Positions 5,412-9,759 of a stretch of DNA of 9,759 nucleotides are shown here, piece after piece. Source of the DNA: Candidatus Kerfeldbacteria bacterium (GTDB lineage: Bacteria; Patescibacteriota; Patescibacteriia; SBBC01; CAIJZX01); the NCBI GenBank assembly GCA_016217865.1, contig JACRFO010000004.1, positions 1 to 9,759 on the forward strand, read 5' to 3'. Made by a program: the position numbers and the translations under genes. Each line of letters starts with the position of its first letter. Position 1 is the stretch's first letter. The notes under the pieces are model-generated. The model did not search any database and was not told where the DNA came from. It saw nothing but the letters and a program-made list of their open reading frames with translations.

Positions 5412-6365
5412 ATGGCAACGCTATCACGCAAATCAGTCGCCTTGCTCTTCCTCGGCGGCGCAGCGATCGATGAACGCGATCGTTTGGGCGACTCGGTCAG
5501 CCGCGCGGCCCACGTCAAGCCGTGGATGGGGCGCATGGCCGAAATGGATATCATTGCTGATACGAAAGGTTTTTTTATTGCTGACGGGCTGGGCCACGTT
5601 GGCATTCGAGACTGGAGCCGCGCGGCCCGTACCATCGTTGAGCAGTATCAAGAATTCGATGGTTTTGTCGTTGTCCATCAATTTGGCACCGTGCCAACAG
5701 CTGCATTCGCCTTATCGCTCATCCTTGGCCAGATTGGGAAACCAGTCGTGATTACTGGATCACCGTTGCTGTCCGCAGCTGAACGGGCTGCTGGCGTACC
5801 GAAATTGAAGATCGCCACGGGCGGGGAATTTGGCGCGCGAGCGAATTTCATCAACGCCGTCCAGGTGGCCGTTTCTGATGTTGCTGGCGTGACGGTCGTC
5901 TACGGGAGTCACATCTACCGTGGAGAAACGTTGGCTGGATCGATGACGGCGCTAGCTGGTGAAGTATTAGGGAAAATTGATTTTGGCATTCGTTTCTTCG
6001 GTCAGCAATCGAAGCGCACCTCGCGAAAAGTGCAACTCCATGATCGTTTTGAAGAACAGGTCGCCGTGGTCGAGCTCCTCCCGGGAGTTGATGTCCAGCG
6101 ACTGGCCAAGTCGATGAGCCGGACTCGAGCAGTCTTCCTCTCGCCAACCGAAGGAGGAGTCCATCTCCAGGCTGCGATTGAGTCGCTGCTCAAAGGCTTG
6201 ACCCAAAAAACCCCGATCGTGCTGTACCAGCCGAATGATTCCTTCGAGCCGGCGGCGCCGGTCCTGCGCGTCACCGCTCCGACCCGGTCAACGGCGCTCC
6301 TGAAGACGATGTGGGTCCTGGGGCAAACGACAAACTTGGGGACGATGCGTAAACTCCTTAGCTAG
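5412..6365 (+). CDS. Asparaginase-fold protein lacking the catalytic residues
   Basis: The 317-aa length and both halves match type I L-asparaginase. The strand-loop FLGGAAID (13-20) aligns with the usual YTGGTIG. FDGFVVVHQFGTVPTAAFALS (82-102) aligns without gaps to the FVVLHGTDTMAYTASALS region. KPVVITGSPL (110-119), INAVQVA (147-153), VVYGSHIYRG (162-171) and a C-terminal VAVVELLPGVD (217-227) also fit, as does the final LLKTMWVLG helix (296-304). The active site is degraded. The first catalytic Thr is Ala17. HGTDT has become HQFGT (89-93), losing the Thr-Asp pair. The lysine expected near 175 is absent (RGETLAG), and the DS substrate loop reads GLGHVG (59-64). Asparagine hydrolysis is therefore unlikely. 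It may bind an amino acid or another small ligand, or act as a structural partner. The downstream gene starts 3 nt after the stop, so the two products are probably made together. Confidence 0.85.
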   Translation: MATLSRKSVALLFLGGAAIDERDRLGDSVSRAAHVKPWMGRMAEMDIIADTKGFFIADGLGHVGIRDWSRAARTIVEQYQEFDGFVVVHQFGTVPTAAFALSLILGQIGKPVVITGSPLLSAAERAAGVPKLKIATGGEFGARANFINAVQVAVSDVAGVTVVYGSHIYRGETLAGSMTALAGEVLGKIDFGIRFFGQQSKRTSRKVQLHDRFEEQVAVVELLPGVDVQRLAKSMSRTRAVFLSPTEGGVHLQAAIESLLKGLTQKTPIVLYQPNDSFEPAAPVLRVTAPTRSTALLKTMWVLGQTTNLGTMRKLLS

Positions 6366-6368
6366 CGT

Positions 6369-6977
6369 ATGCACGTCTACTTCTACGGACCACGAACCAA
6401 ACAACCGGAACGGCGCAGTGCGTACGTCGTGATTAAAGAGGCGCTGCGTTTAGCCGATGTGTATGTCTCGACGAATACGGAAGAGGAAGAAGTCCAAGTG
6501 TCCGCTGAAGTTATGGCCGATAGCCGTGAACGGGACGTGCCGTTACTCGAGCGGATGGACGCCTTTCTCTTCGAAGGCACGACCAGCGACCCGGAGATTG
6601 GTTTTCTCTTGGCCCACGCGATTGCCCTGAAGAAGCCCGTCCTCTATCTCTACCAACGCGGATCGGTGCCGCAGGTCTTTTCCCATCTTAGCCGGCGCGA
6701 ATTGCCGAAGTACATCAACGTTGTCGCCTACGATCAAGCCTCGCTGGGTCGGCAGGTCACCGAATTCCTCCGCTCGACGTCGGGCGTGCGCTTACGTGAA
6801 GTTCCGCGTATCAAGTTCACGCTGCGGATTACTTCCTCGATTGAAGAGTACTTACACTTCAAGACCCACAATACTAAAATCACGAAGGCCGATTACTTGC
6901 GTCAGGAGATTGAGCAGACGATGGAACAAGACGAGGAGTGGCAAACCTACCAGCACAAACGGCGGCAAGCAGATTGA
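6369..6977 (+). CDS. Nucleoside deoxyribosyltransferase-fold protein with a C-terminal ribbon-helix-helix-like region
   Basis: Residues 1-137 resemble the nucleoside 2-deoxyribosyltransferase / DNPH1 Rossmann family. An N-terminal YFYGP (4-8) is followed by DAFLFEGTTSDPEIGFLLAHAIALKKPVLYLY (64-95), which aligns without gaps to the family's aD..iaE..qPS.GvGyELGyA...kPVl pattern. The catalytic Glu of GYELGYA is Leu80 here (GFLLAHA), so normal glycosyl transfer or hydrolysis is doubtful; Glu69 and Glu76 remain nearby. Residues 148-195 look like a ribbon-helix-helix unit: one strand (IKFTLRITSS), helix SIEEYLHFKTHN, a turn with K-T-K, then helix KADYLRQEIEQTMEQDEEW, as in CopG/Arc-type DNA-binding proteins. 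I infer a nucleotide-sensing, possibly autoregulatory DNA-binding protein. The start is 3 nt after the asparaginase-like stop, without an SD, which fits translational coupling. Its stop is closely followed by the 6986-7004 hairpin. Confidence 0.75.
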   Translation: MHVYFYGPRTKQPERRSAYVVIKEALRLADVYVSTNTEEEEVQVSAEVMADSRERDVPLLERMDAFLFEGTTSDPEIGFLLAHAIALKKPVLYLYQRGSVPQVFSHLSRRELPKYINVVAYDQASLGRQVTEFLRSTSGVRLREVPRIKFTLRITSSIEEYLHFKTHNTKITKADYLRQEIEQTMEQDEEWQTYQHKRRQAD

Positions 6978-6978
6978 A

Positions 6979-7004
6979 CAGAAAACCCACCTATCCGCGG
7001 TGGG
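6979..7004 (-). terminator. Intrinsic terminator between convergent genes
   Basis: CCCACC (6986-6991) pairs with GGTGGG (6999-7004) around a 7-nt loop. On the minus strand the stem is followed by TTTTCTGTT, a good U-tract for the 77-aa gene ending at 7007. On the plus strand it is followed only by AATTATT, so it may end the asparaginase-like operon less efficiently. Confidence 0.75.
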
Positions 7005-7006
7005 AA

Positions 7007-7240
7007 TTATTCCTTGATCCCGAGTAGTCGTTGGAGAGCGATTAGCCCGCCGAGGACACTCACCAGGCCGATGAGCATGAGCCAGCCGGGGTGGATGACG
7101 AGGAACCGGATCACCAGCCACAGCTCCGGCAGGAGGATCGCCCCGATGGCGATGAGCCCCGCCTGGAGGGTTTCTTGGAATGTCAGCGCGACGGCACTGA
7201 CCGTGATGACCGTGGCTGTCCACATCAGACGATGGGCCAT
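7007..7240 (-). CDS. Small integral membrane protein (77 aa), unrecognised
   Basis: I do not recognise a family. The protein is nearly all hydrophobic, with helices at about 5-36 (possibly two, broken near Gln22 and Gln26), 38-50 and 52-71, and a short polar tail (LLGIKE). It has no cysteines, no catalytic motif and no signal cleavage site. It is unlikely to be a shadow reading frame: it has a perfect TTGACA box 17 bp from TAGGCT, an AAGGAGGT Shine-Dalgarno 4 nt before the ATG, and an intrinsic terminator immediately after the stop. It lies downstream of the Y-family polymerase gene on the same strand but has its own promoter. The role is unknown; it could be a stress-inducible membrane peptide or a subunit of a larger complex. 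Confidence 0.82.
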   Translation of the reverse strand: MAHRLMWTATVITVSAVALTFQETLQAGLIAIGAILLPELWLVIRFLVIHPGWLMLIGLVSVLGGLIALQRLLGIKE

Positions 7241-7241
7241 G

Positions 7242-7257
7242 CCAACCTCCTTGTTGG
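7242..7257 (-). promoter_or_regulatory. Strong Shine-Dalgarno in a small hairpin (77-aa gene)
   Basis: AAGGAGGT (minus strand, 7252-7245) sits 4 nt before the ATG at 7240. CCAAC and GTTGG flank it and could form a 5-bp stem with AAGGAG as the loop. This is one of only two strong SDs in the window. Confidence 0.7.
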
Positions 7258-7285
7258 GACCGGCGAGGGGAAGAACGATACGTTC

Positions 7286-7314
7286 AGCCTACGTCCACCC
7301 TGGCCGGGTGTCAA
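7286..7314 (-). promoter_or_regulatory. Promoter of the 77-aa membrane protein gene
   Basis: On the minus strand: TTGACA (7314-7309), 17-bp spacer, TAGGCT (7291-7286). The expected start near 7279 gives a leader of about 39 nt. The -35 box overlaps the TGA stop of the upstream polymerase gene. Both hexamers and the spacing are identical to the promoter at 8596-8624. Confidence 0.75.
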
Positions 7315-8582
7315 CGTTCAACGGTCCACTGTCCAGCATCGTCAACGCCGGCTGTTTTCCGGAAGCCAATCCGGTCCGGTACGTCGCGTTCGGTCAACCC
7401 CCAGAACGTTCCGCGGGTGACGGTGAAATCACCGAAAGCGTCATTGAGTAGGTCGAGGGCCGCCGCTAATGCCGGAGCATCTTGGTGTTTTAATCGCGGC
7501 CAAAGTTCGAGCTGATCGACATGCGGTTTTAAGGAGAAGAGCGTCATAGCCAGGTAGTTCGGTATAGCCCCGGGTGGCAGATCGTGCATGAACAGGCGCC
7601 AGGCCCGAACGAAGATGTCGCGTGTATCAATCAGCGGCGCGCTGAACGTTTCGGCTCCGCCGCCGCCTGACTGTCCGTAGCGCGCCTGAGCCCAGTCGGG
7701 TAAACCAAAACCGAGCCACAGGCCGTGCGCTTCGAGTTGATGGTGGCGGAGCCGTCGTCCGGCCTTTTCGCACAACTTCGCGAGGATAGCTTTCGGGTAG
7801 TCGAGGGACGTGGCGCGCTTCGCAAAGACGTGTGAGTGGCCGATGGACTTCGGTTGGCCGGCGGACTGCACGGTCGCGAACTCGATGCCGTTGACATTCG
7901 CCCACAGCTCATACCCCATGATCCCAAAGACAGTCATCAGGTTGGCGACCGGTGCCCGGCGGAGGTGGCCGAGCGTGTAGATGTTGAGGAGATTCAACCG
8001 CTGCTCAAGACGATGGGCAATACCCCAGGCGTCGGTCAGTGTCCGAGGATCGAGGTGAACCGCGAGGTTTGATTGGTCGAGGACGAGCGTCTGGCCCTTC
8101 GGCGCAACGTCTGAACCGAATTTTGCGAGCCAACGGGTTGGCGCAATCCCGATCGAGCAGCGCAGCCATTCGCCAACGTCATCGAGAATCCGGCGGCGGA
8201 TCTCGTCGCCGATTGCCGCGGCTTCGGCTTGAGTTTTGACGAAACCAGTCAGGTTCAAGAATGCTTCGTCGATACTGTAGAGCTCGATATCTTCGGTATA
8301 CGATTTCAGGATGCGCATGATGCCGGCGGTCACCGTCCGGTACTTTGCGGCGTCGTTTGGAATGAGGATGATAGCCGGATCAATTGCCCGTGCTTCACGG
8401 ACACGGACGCCGGTCTTGATGCCCTTCGCTTTCGCCTCGGTTGATGAAGCAATGATACAGCCGTTCGGGGACATGGTCGCGACGACGCCGACCGGCCGGC
8501 CGCGGAGGTGTGGATTCGCTTGCTGCTCAACCGAAGCGAAGTACGAGTTCATGTCGAGGTGAAGGATAACGCGGGGGAGCAT
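7311..8582 (-). CDS. dinB: Y-family translesion DNA polymerase (Pol IV / UmuC type)
   Basis: This enzyme copies past damaged bases at low fidelity. From the ATG at 8582 it is 423 aa. The palm contains LHLDMNSYFASVE (7-19), with metal ligand Asp10 and steric-gate Phe15. YSIDEAF (102-108) supplies Asp105 and Glu106. The fingers include the ASSTEAKAKGIKTGVRV segment (45-61). A thumb helix-hairpin-helix, DAWGIAHRLEQRLN (184-197), precedes a little-finger domain beginning around 240. Asn12 in DMN resembles UmuC more than E. coli DinB (DMD), so the symbol marks the family rather than strict orthology. No C-terminal QLSLF-type clamp motif is visible. A GTG at 8627 would add 15 residues, but that extension lacks family similarity, runs into the divergent promoter and has no SD, so I prefer the ATG. 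I found no convincing promoter or LexA-type operator for it. Confidence 0.94.
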   Translation of the reverse strand: MLPRVILHLDMNSYFASVEQQANPHLRGRPVGVVATMSPNGCIIASSTEAKAKGIKTGVRVREARAIDPAIILIPNDAAKYRTVTAGIMRILKSYTEDIELYSIDEAFLNLTGFVKTQAEAAAIGDEIRRRILDDVGEWLRCSIGIAPTRWLAKFGSDVAPKGQTLVLDQSNLAVHLDPRTLTDAWGIAHRLEQRLNLLNIYTLGHLRRAPVANLMTVFGIMGYELWANVNGIEFATVQSAGQPKSIGHSHVFAKRATSLDYPKAILAKLCEKAGRRLRHHQLEAHGLWLGFGLPDWAQARYGQSGGGGAETFSAPLIDTRDIFVRAWRLFMHDLPPGAIPNYLAMTLFSLKPHVDQLELWPRLKHQDAPALAAALDLLNDAFGDFTVTRGTFWGLTERDVPDRIGFRKTAGVDDAGQWTVER

Positions 8583-8595
8583 AGTGACGAACAAG

Positions 8596-8624
8596 TTGAC
8601 AGGTAGCGATTGTTTCTCTAGGCT
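8596..8624 (+). promoter_or_regulatory. Promoter of the 8657 gene
   Basis: TTGACA (8596-8601), 17-bp spacer, TAGGCT (8619-8624). The expected start near 8631 gives a leader of about 26 nt holding the SD. It has the same hexamers and spacing as the promoter at 7286-7314, and lies in the divergent gap upstream of the polymerase ATG. Confidence 0.75.
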
Positions 8625-8637
8625 CACCGGGACCCCA

Positions 8638-8650
8638 ACCCTAGGAGGGT
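8638..8650 (+). promoter_or_regulatory. Strong Shine-Dalgarno within a small hairpin (8657 gene)
   Basis: AGGAGG (8643-8648) lies 8 nt before the ATG at 8657 and decides the start. ACCCT (8638-8642) and AGGGT (8646-8650) can pair around a 3-nt loop, which would partly mask the SD. Confidence 0.7.
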
Positions 8651-8656
8651 GATCCG

Positions 8657-9106
8657 ATGGATACGGGAGAGAGGATCGCGAGCGTCCGACGTGTTCAGCG
8701 CCGCCTGCAGAAGTTGGCCTGCTACGTCGACGCCTCTGACGAGCAGCTACTCGAGGCTCACCCGACGCTCGAGTTCGGAGAACTGCTCACCAGTCTGAAG
8801 CACGACATTCCCGGCCTGCATCACGCTCCGCCGCTCTACCTTCTCAAGCATTGGTCCGAGCAAATCGATGGTCTGATCGTCCGGGCCCAACCCCGGCTGG
8901 CACTGGCGACGGCCTGCCGGCGGATGGCTCGGGCGCCGCGGCACCCACCGTTCTTCCACCTGGCAGCCACGGCCAGTCTCGACCTCGGGTCGGTCAAGCT
9001 GGCGATCCTCCTGCTCCAACACGCGAAGTGGCTCCACCCGGGGTACGCGGAAGCGATCCGTGACCTCGAGATGCTGCTCCTGCTGGACAATGCGAATGGT
9101 TCCTAG
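8657..9106 (+). CDS. Helical protein with TPR-like C-terminus (149 aa), unrecognised
   Basis: I cannot assign a family. The protein is soluble and probably all-helical. It opens with a basic amphipathic helix (RIASVRRVQRRLQKLACYV, 6-24), then an acidic linker. A middle region (about 60-90) is rich in His, Leu and Arg. The C-terminal third (about 98-145) contains helix pairs reminiscent of tetratricopeptide repeats: FHLAATASLDLGSVKLAILLLQHAKWLHPGYAEAIRDLEML, where the A..LdLG...lAi.lLq.A..LhP.yaeA pattern fits one repeat. That suggests protein-protein binding. A perfect TTGACA box, a strong SD and an intrinsic terminator overlapping the stop support it as a real gene. It diverges from the Y-family polymerase. 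It is arginine- and leucine-rich and GC-rich compared with the left half of the window. Confidence 0.82.
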   Translation: MDTGERIASVRRVQRRLQKLACYVDASDEQLLEAHPTLEFGELLTSLKHDIPGLHHAPPLYLLKHWSEQIDGLIVRAQPRLALATACRRMARAPRHPPFFHLAATASLDLGSVKLAILLLQHAKWLHPGYAEAIRDLEMLLLLDNANGS

Positions 9107-9137
9107 CCTTGCTCTACGTTGCGAGGCTTCTTTTATT
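9105..9137 (+). terminator. Intrinsic terminator of the 8657 gene
   Basis: AGCCTTGC (9105-9112) pairs with GCGAGGCT (9121-9128) in an 8-bp stem (one G-U) with an 8-nt loop, followed by TCTTTTATT. It overlaps the TAG stop of the plus gene and the TAA stop of the convergent minus gene. On the minus strand no U-tract follows. Confidence 0.8.
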
Positions 9138-9426
9138 CGAGCGTGTAGACCTCGTCGAGAGTCCAGCGAAGCGTTTCCGGGTCGTAGAGGAGCACGTAAC
9201 TGTTGGCGGCGTCGGAGACGGCAAAGCTCCAGAGGTAGCGGTCGCCTTGCTGGCGTTTGTAGACGAGGTTGACCTTCTCGACGACGTACTTCCGTCCGCT
9301 CCAAACGAACGCGAGCGGTCGGACTTTCGTGCCAGCAAAATCAACGGCAACCCGGACCGGCACCTGGATTTTCGTCGGGGCCGACGTGGGGAGGGGGAGA
9401 GATGAACGATGGCCGCGGTCGGACAT
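9133..9426 (-). CDS. Small beta-rich protein resembling DUF6504-type polymerase-associated proteins
   Basis: This 97-aa soluble protein has a disordered Ser/Pro-rich start (1-20) and then a run of probable strands. The core reads RPLAFVWSGRKYVVEKVNLVYKR (36-58), then RYLWSFAVSD (63-72), then NSYVLLYDPETLRWTLDEVYTL (75-96). The order P-l-x-F-x-W-x-G-r-x-Y-x-V, a central yW-x-F strand, then the Y-x-L-x-x-D-x-x-x-x-x-W-x-L-x-x-V-y ending recalls the small DUF6504 family, which I associate with ImuB/DinB-type translesion polymerase loci. Here it is about 550 bp upstream of the polymerase gene, on the same strand but separated by the divergent 8657 gene. Family membership is from motif memory. The ATG is preceded by an excellent promoter and essentially no leader. 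Confidence 0.75.
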   Translation of the reverse strand: MSDRGHRSSLPLPTSAPTKIQVPVRVAVDFAGTKVRPLAFVWSGRKYVVEKVNLVYKRQQGDRYLWSFAVSDAANSYVLLYDPETLRWTLDEVYTLE

Positions 9427-9434
9427 ACCTCGGT

Positions 9435-9463
9435 AGTATAAACCGAAGAAAAACCGAAGTCAA
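9435..9463 (-). promoter_or_regulatory. Strong promoter of the 9426 gene (near-leaderless)
   Basis: On the minus strand: TTGACT (9463-9458), 17-bp spacer, TATACT (9440-9435). This is the closest match to consensus in the window. The expected start near 9428 leaves only about 2 nt before the ATG. Confidence 0.8.
9440..9459. repeat. Two 9-bp direct repeats inside the 9426-gene promoter
   Basis: AAACCGAAG occurs at 9440-9448 and 9451-9459, an 11-bp period that puts both copies on one face of the helix. They fill the spacer between -35 and -10. TCGGT (9430-9434) is an inverted partial copy of the ACCGA core at 9442-9446. The arrangement looks like an operator. Confidence 0.5.
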
Positions 9464-9484
9464 GGTGGGGGCTCTATTCGCTCC

Positions 9485-9513
9485 AAAAAGAAGAAGCTCG
9501 GGTCAGGCGAGCT
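9485..9513 (-). terminator. Intrinsic terminator of the 9503 gene
   Basis: On the minus strand AGCTCG (9513-9508) pairs with CGAGCT (9500-9495) around a 7-nt loop, followed by TCTTCTTTTT. The TGA stop lies in the loop region. The stem is short but the U-rich tract is clear. Confidence 0.6.
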
Positions 9514-9748
9514 CGGGGCGGGGGAGGATCGTGTTGTAGGCGTAGCGCCGGGCGAAGCGGTCGACGAGGTGGAAGGGAACGCCGGTGTCGGTGCAGCGCT
9601 TGATCAGGGCCTCCTCGTGGGCGTCGAGCGTGCAGCGGTCGTCATCGTACGGGTCCGGGAAGTACGTCTCCCGGTCGGTGACCTCGAGGTCGAGGAGCGC
9701 GAGGTCGCAGAGCGCCTCGTACTGCTCCCGTTCGAGGCCGTCGGCCAT
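9503..9748 (-). CDS. Small acidic hypothetical protein (81 aa), possibly continuing past the window edge
   Basis: I do not recognise a family. The protein is soluble and acidic, with a helical start (LEREQYEALCDLALLDLEV, 5-23) and a central Asp-rich segment (PDPYDDDRCTLDAHEE, 31-46). A helix with Arg and Tyr follows (LVDRFARRYAYNTIL, 61-75). No signal peptide or membrane segment is present. The ATG at 9748 is the first in-frame start visible, but the frame stays open to the window end and no promoter or SD can be judged in the 11 remaining bases, so the true start may lie further upstream. An intrinsic terminator overlapping the stop supports a real gene and isolates it from the 9426 gene. 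Its function is unknown. Confidence 0.65.
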   Translation of the reverse strand: MADGLEREQYEALCDLALLDLEVTDRETYFPDPYDDDRCTLDAHEEALIKRCTDTGVPFHLVDRFARRYAYNTILPRPELA

Positions 9749-9759
9749 CGCGATCCGCG

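Noticed and set aside
7014..7451. Plus-strand open frame of 145 codons
   Set aside because: It is antisense to the promoted 77-aa gene and the end of dinB, with no SD and no recognisable motif.
8583..8627. GTG start adding 15 residues to the Y-family polymerase
   Set aside because: The extra residues precede the conserved N-terminus (LHLDMN) and have no family counterpart, no SD supports the GTG, and the region holds the divergent promoter.
8747..9304. Minus-strand open frame of 185 codons, rich in Arg, Gln and Leu
   Set aside because: It opposes the 8657 gene, which has a promoter, a strong SD and a terminator at its stop. The composition of the minus-strand frame is that of an antisense GC-rich shadow.
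9109..9405. Plus-strand open frame of 98 codons
   Set aside because: It starts inside the terminator hairpin of the 8657 gene and lies opposite the 9426 gene, which has a near-consensus promoter and recognisable motifs.

Overview
This window is a gene-dense stretch of bacterial DNA with a GC content somewhat above 50% by eye. It uses the standard bacterial code, with TAA, TAG and TGA all acting as stops. No tRNA, rRNA, CRISPR array or insertion sequence is visible. The most distinctive gene is a complete heliorhodopsin (1777-2568). Heliorhodopsins are reported almost only from monoderm (single-membrane) bacteria and archaea. That gene, the compact layout, several near-leaderless promoters and small proteins that I associate with candidate-phylum genomes suggest a monoderm lineage, most likely Patescibacteria/CPR. 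Chloroflexota-like lineages are an alternative. No ribosomal marker is present, so this placement is an inference.

Layout from left to right. (1) msrA (minus) and pyrD (plus) diverge from a nearly symmetrical promoter region in which two extended -10 boxes lie in an 11-bp perfect inverted repeat. pyrD is followed after 12 nt by the heliorhodopsin gene, so the two are probably co-transcribed. (2) A 100-aa soluble protein has its own TTGACA/TACGGT promoter. (3) A DUF1648-type membrane protein has a leaderless promoter and overlaps an MsbA-like ABC exporter by 4 bp. (4) A two-gene unit encodes an asparaginase-fold protein that has lost its catalytic residues. Three nt later comes a nucleoside-deoxyribosyltransferase-fold protein that lacks the catalytic glutamate and carries a ribbon-helix-helix-like C-terminus. 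(5) A hairpin terminator separates this unit from a convergent minus-strand block: a 77-aa membrane protein and a Y-family DNA polymerase (dinB). (6) A divergent plus-strand gene encodes an unrecognised helical protein. (7) Two small minus-strand genes close the window, one of which resembles a small family that I associate with Y-family polymerases.

Functional reading. MsrA (repair of oxidised methionine), heliorhodopsin (light sensing) and the translesion polymerase fit a theme of light or oxidative damage. They do not form one operon, and the link is inferred only from proximity. The asparaginase-fold/NDT-fold-RHH pair is the best candidate for an undescribed system. Both proteins keep ligand-binding folds but look catalytically inactive, and one has a probable DNA-binding tail, which suggests a metabolite-responsive regulator.

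Two kinds of expression signal coexist. Near-leaderless genes have a -10 box 6-9 nt before the ATG and no Shine-Dalgarno (SD) sequence (msrA, 2638, 2988, 9426 minus). Two genes have identical TTGACA-17-TAGGCT promoters and a strong SD (7240 minus, 8657 plus).
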